Below are positions 61,181-64,000 of a DNA stretch of 64,000 nucleotides, in pieces. Position 1 is the stretch's first letter, and each line of letters opens with the position of its first letter. The DNA lies in NCBI GenBank assembly GCA_905221605.1, contig CAJNDS010002297.1:275001-339000 (forward strand), written 5' to 3'. The notes under the pieces are model-generated. The model was given only the letters and a program-made list of their open reading frames with translations, was not told where the DNA came from and did not search any database. Origin of the DNA: Symbiodinium natans. Its lineage: Eukaryota; Sar; Dinophyceae; Suessiales; Symbiodiniaceae. Both the position numbers and the translations under genes were made by a program.

Positions 61181-61270
61181 TACTCCACTGGCTGACCACC
61201 ATGGAGTGCCCTGGGCTGGTCCTGCTTTGATTGTTCTTGCTGTCAAGTCCCCACTGGCTGACCTCCATGG
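61181..61270. repeat. Dispersed repeat, copy b
   Basis: Second copy, with an internal re-duplication of CCACTGGCTGACCNCCATGG at its right end. No other feature is supported in 60194-61287. Confidence 0.75.
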
Positions 61271-61287
61271 GGCATATGCCCCCTGTG

Positions 61288-61490
61288 CTGGGTGCGGGGG
61301 GGAGGGAGGGGGGGGGGGGGGGAGGGGGGGGGGAGGGGGGGGGAGGGGGGGGGGAGGGGGGGGGGGAGGGGGGGGGGGGGGAGGGGGGGGGGAGGGGGAG
61401 GGGGGAGGAGGGGGGGGGGGGGGGAGGCGGAGGGGGGAGGGGGAGGGGGAGGGGGAGGGGGGAGGGGGAAGGGGAGAGGGGGAAATGCGT
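61288..61490. repeat. G-rich polypurine tract 1
   Basis: About 200 bp of GGGGGA-type sequence on the + strand. Strand asymmetry is almost complete. All ORFs (poly-Gly or poly-Pro) are artefacts. 61490-62085 beyond it is ordinary sequence with no supported gene. Confidence 0.95.
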
Positions 61491-62092
61491 GCATGATGGG
61501 TTTCAAAAAAAAAAACCAGCACGGCCGAAATCAGATGTTTCCCAAAAGCTAACCGGATGTTTGTTTTTCAGGTGGAAGTAACGGATTTATATATATTATA
61601 TATGTATGGTCCGCGCAAGCAATGCAAAAAATCCATCACAAAACAAGTCTAAGTGTTTAGGATGGGTATAGATTCGAAAAACATGTGAGGTAGTTCAGTT
61701 TTAAGCCCAAGACCCTGCGGTTTCAAACGTCCAACCCTACTCCCCTAAACCCTACACCTTTCTTGAAGACTTGGTTGTCGTGTGCTTGTGGCGTTTGTGC
61801 TGTCTTGTTGCTGTGCTTGTGCTGTCTTCGAATTTGCATGGCGCTCGCATACCTGGCTCGGGTCTCGGTTAGAGTTAGTTAACATTTTAGGCCTTTAATT
61901 ATGGCACAACTAGGGTTAGCAAGCTTCAGCAGCAACGTGCAGCAGCCCGACCACATGACATGTCTAGCGTTTGGGAACGGGCAAGACAGCAACCGTCAAT
62001 CAGCAAACAACCAGTTCAGCACCAACACAGCAACACCAGCTCAGCAAAATGCACACACAGACTGCCTGCAATACAAACTCTCAAACGCGCGG

Positions 62093-62760
62093 CTAAGGGG
62101 AGGGGGAAGGGGGAGGGGGAAGGGGAGGGGGAAGGGGGGGGGGGGGAGGGGGAGGGGGAGGGGGAGGGGGAAGGGGAGGGGAGGGGGGGGGGGGGGGGGG
62201 GAGGGGAGGGGGGAAGGGGAGGGGGAGGGGGGAGGGGAAGGGAGGGGCGGGGGAAGGGGAGGGGGAGGGGGGAGGGGAAGGGGAGGGGGGGAAGGGGGAG
62301 GGGGAGGGAGGGGGGGGGCGGGGGGGGGAGGGAGGGGCGGGGAGGGGGAGGGAGGGGAGGGGAGGGGGAGGGAGGGGGGGGGGAGGGGGAGGGGGAGGGG
62401 AGGGGGAAGGGGGAGGGGGGGGAGGGGGAGGGGGGAGGGGGAGGGGGAAGGGGGAGGGGGGGAAAGGGGGAGGGGGAAGGGGAGGGGGGGGAGGGGGAAG
62501 GGGGAGAAGGGGGGGGAGGGGAGGAGGGGGAAGGGGAGGGGGGGGGATGGGGGGGAGGGGGGGGAGGGGGAGGGGAGGGCGGGGGAGGGGAAGGGGAGGG
62601 GGGGGGGGGGGGGAAGGGGAGGGGGGGGGAGGGGAAGGGGGAGGGGGAAGGGGAGGGGGGGGGGGGGGGGAAAGGGAAGGGAGGGGGGGGGAGGGGGAAG
62701 GGGAGGGGGGGGGGGGGAGGGGGGGGAGGGGGGGGGAGGAGGGGGGGGAGGGGGGGGAGG
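62093..62760. repeat. G-rich polypurine tract 2, about 670 bp
   Basis: Almost pure purine (GGGGGA, GGGGAAG variants), with only a handful of C. It ends abruptly in GGTTAAACC, followed by a C-rich block to about 62880 and a second G block. Confidence 0.95.
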
Positions 62761-62894
62761 GTTAAACCCCCTCCCTCGGGACCCCCCCCGCCGGAACCCA
62801 GTGCAGCGCCTCCCGCCCGCGCCCCCCCCGACCCCCCTCCCCGACCCCCTCCCCCCTCCCCCTCCCCCCACCCCCCGAACTACCCGGTCGCTCG

Positions 62895-62946
62895 GGAGGG
62901 GGGGGGGGAGCCCTAGGCGCACTCGGGAGGGGGTCGGGGGGGGGGG

Positions 62947-62980
<34 letters not shown>
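62895..62980. repeat. Poly-G blocks
   Basis: Includes a run of about 30 G near 62951-62979. Length in the assembly is probably unreliable. Confidence 0.85.
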
Positions 62981-63235
62981 GCCTTGGACGCTTAACGTCT
63001 ATTCTGCGCGTGCTCTTTGTTTTCTTGGGAAACAAATTCTGAAATTGGGTTCTCGTTAGAGGCGTTCTATCGGACCGCTTCTTGGAGGAGTTTTGACGTG
63101 AGGCCGCGGGGACGACACGGTCAAGGGAGAGGGTTCGGAACATTTTGCTGGGAGAGGGGCGTGGCGGGGAGCGTGACATTCCCGTGATGGGCAGGGGAGT
63201 GGGGACACGTGGATGTTCCTCCGTGTCCGCGTTTG

Positions 63236-63742
63236 CAAGCCCTCCGCGCCCTCCGCGCCTCCGCGCCCTCCGCGCCCTCCGCGACCTCCGCGCCCTCCGC
63301 GCCCTCCGCGCCCTCCGCGCGCTCCGCGCTCTCCGCGCCCTCCGCGACCTCCGCGCCCTCCGCGCCCTCCGCGCCCTCCGCGCCCTCCGCGCGCTCCGCG
63401 CCCTGCGCGTCCTCCGCGCCCTCCACGCCCTTCCCGCCCTCCGCATGCTCCCCGCCCTCCGCGCGCTCCGCGCCCTCCGCGCCCTCGCGCGCCCTCCGCG
63501 CCCTCCGCGCCCTCCGCGCGCCCTCCGCGCCCTCCGCACTCCGCACCCTCCGCGCCCTCCGCGCCCTCCGCGCCCTCCGCGCCCTCTCGCGCGCTCCGCG
63601 CCTTCCGCGCCCTCCGTGCCCTCCGCGCCCTCCGCGCCCTCCGCGCCTTCCGCGCCCTCCGCGCCCTCCGCGCCCTCCGCGCCCTCCGCGCGCTCCGCGC
63701 CCTCCGCGCGCTCCGCGCCCTCCGCACCCTCCGCGCCTTTTT
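63236..63742. repeat. 9-bp minisatellite CGCGCCCTC, about 55 copies
   Basis: Tandem CGCGCCCTC/CGCGCGCTC units with occasional 8- or 10-bp slips and CGCGACCTC variants. A period of nine keeps frames open for long distances, giving APS-, RAL- or AEG-type repeat ORFs on both strands. CpG-dense. Confidence 0.95.
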
Positions 63743-64000
63743 CGTCCAGGACACAGTGCGCTGATGCTAAGGGTGCATTGCGTCTATTCTGCGGGTGCGT
63801 TGCGTCTATTCTGCGGGTGTTTCCTTTGTAAAGTATTTGTTTACAAGGCACGCACGTGCAGCATAGCCTTTAAGTGTCCATCTTACGGGGGAGGGGGGGG
63901 TGGGGGGGGTGCGGGGGGGGTGTCCGGGGGTACATTTACCGGACTGAGGATGGGCCCGGCGACCGCCCGGGGGAGTACTTAAATACCCCCGTGTGCGCTG

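Noticed and set aside
61901-62995. A 364-codon Gly/Arg ORF and matching Pro-rich ORFs on the other strand
   Set aside because: They are translations of a low-complexity purine tract with no stops by composition.
63056-63851. Ala/Glu/Gly- and Arg/Ala/Leu-repeat ORFs of 140-312 codons
   Set aside because: They are products of the 9-bp repeat whose period is a multiple of three. The same repeat gives open frames on both strands.
1-64000. CRISPR arrays, rRNA genes, bacterial operons or riboswitches
   Set aside because: No spacer-repeat structure, rRNA-like conserved sequence or prokaryotic gene organisation was seen. The window is eukaryotic in character.

Overview
The window looks like a nuclear segment of a dinoflagellate, most likely a suessialean such as a Symbiodiniaceae or Polarella-type alga. 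The evidence is circumstantial but points one way. Telomere-type TTTAGGG repeats are scattered inside the sequence. Coding signal is almost entirely on the minus strand, as in unidirectional dinoflagellate gene blocks. Exons are short and dense, with GT and occasional GC donors and AG|G acceptors. A Ty1/copia element and an ankyrin protein have features I associate with dinoflagellate genomes. A plant-type telomere motif alone would not separate a dinoflagellate from a green plant. No database search was possible.

Layout. (1) 1-17.5 kb: a long minus-strand multi-exon gene ('gene B') running off the left edge. Its exons are 50-180 nt and it encodes hydrophobic (membrane-like) segments and one EF-hand. 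Its introns are full of degenerate TTTAGGG/CCCTAAA arrays. (2) 17.6-18.2 kb: an AT-rich spacer without telomere repeats. (3) 18.2-23.5 kb: a second minus-strand multi-exon gene ('gene A') ending at a stop near 18195, again with telomere-repeat introns. (4) 23.5-40.2 kb: further minus-strand exon-like ORFs without telomere repeats, including a block of about 1.1-1.35 kb tandemly repeated three times (29.2-33.0 kb). (5) 40.7-42.4 kb: a large exon coding for a protein with an N-terminal TIR/HET-like domain followed by ankyrin repeats. (6) 42.5-50.1 kb: gene-poor DNA with minisatellites and a decayed retrotransposon integrase. (7) 50134-60188: a complete-length, recently inserted Ty1/copia retrotransposon on the minus strand, with a 5-bp AGCTT target duplication, LTRs, PBS and polypurine tract. 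Its gag carries an internal inversion of about 610 bp and its protease-integrase linker is broken by several frameshifts. The 1295-codon ORF with the integrase core, RT and RNase H is open. (8) 60.2-64 kb: dispersed repeats, very long G-rich polypurine tracts and a 9-bp GC-rich minisatellite.

The most interesting pattern is that telomere-type repeats form the body of many introns of two adjacent genes. At several junctions the repeat sits directly beside the 3' splice site. Exons defined by these junctions are often whole multiples of three (phase 0), and three are exactly 78 nt. Exon calls rest on open frame, splice sites and peptide appearance by eye. They are hypotheses that transcript data could confirm quickly.
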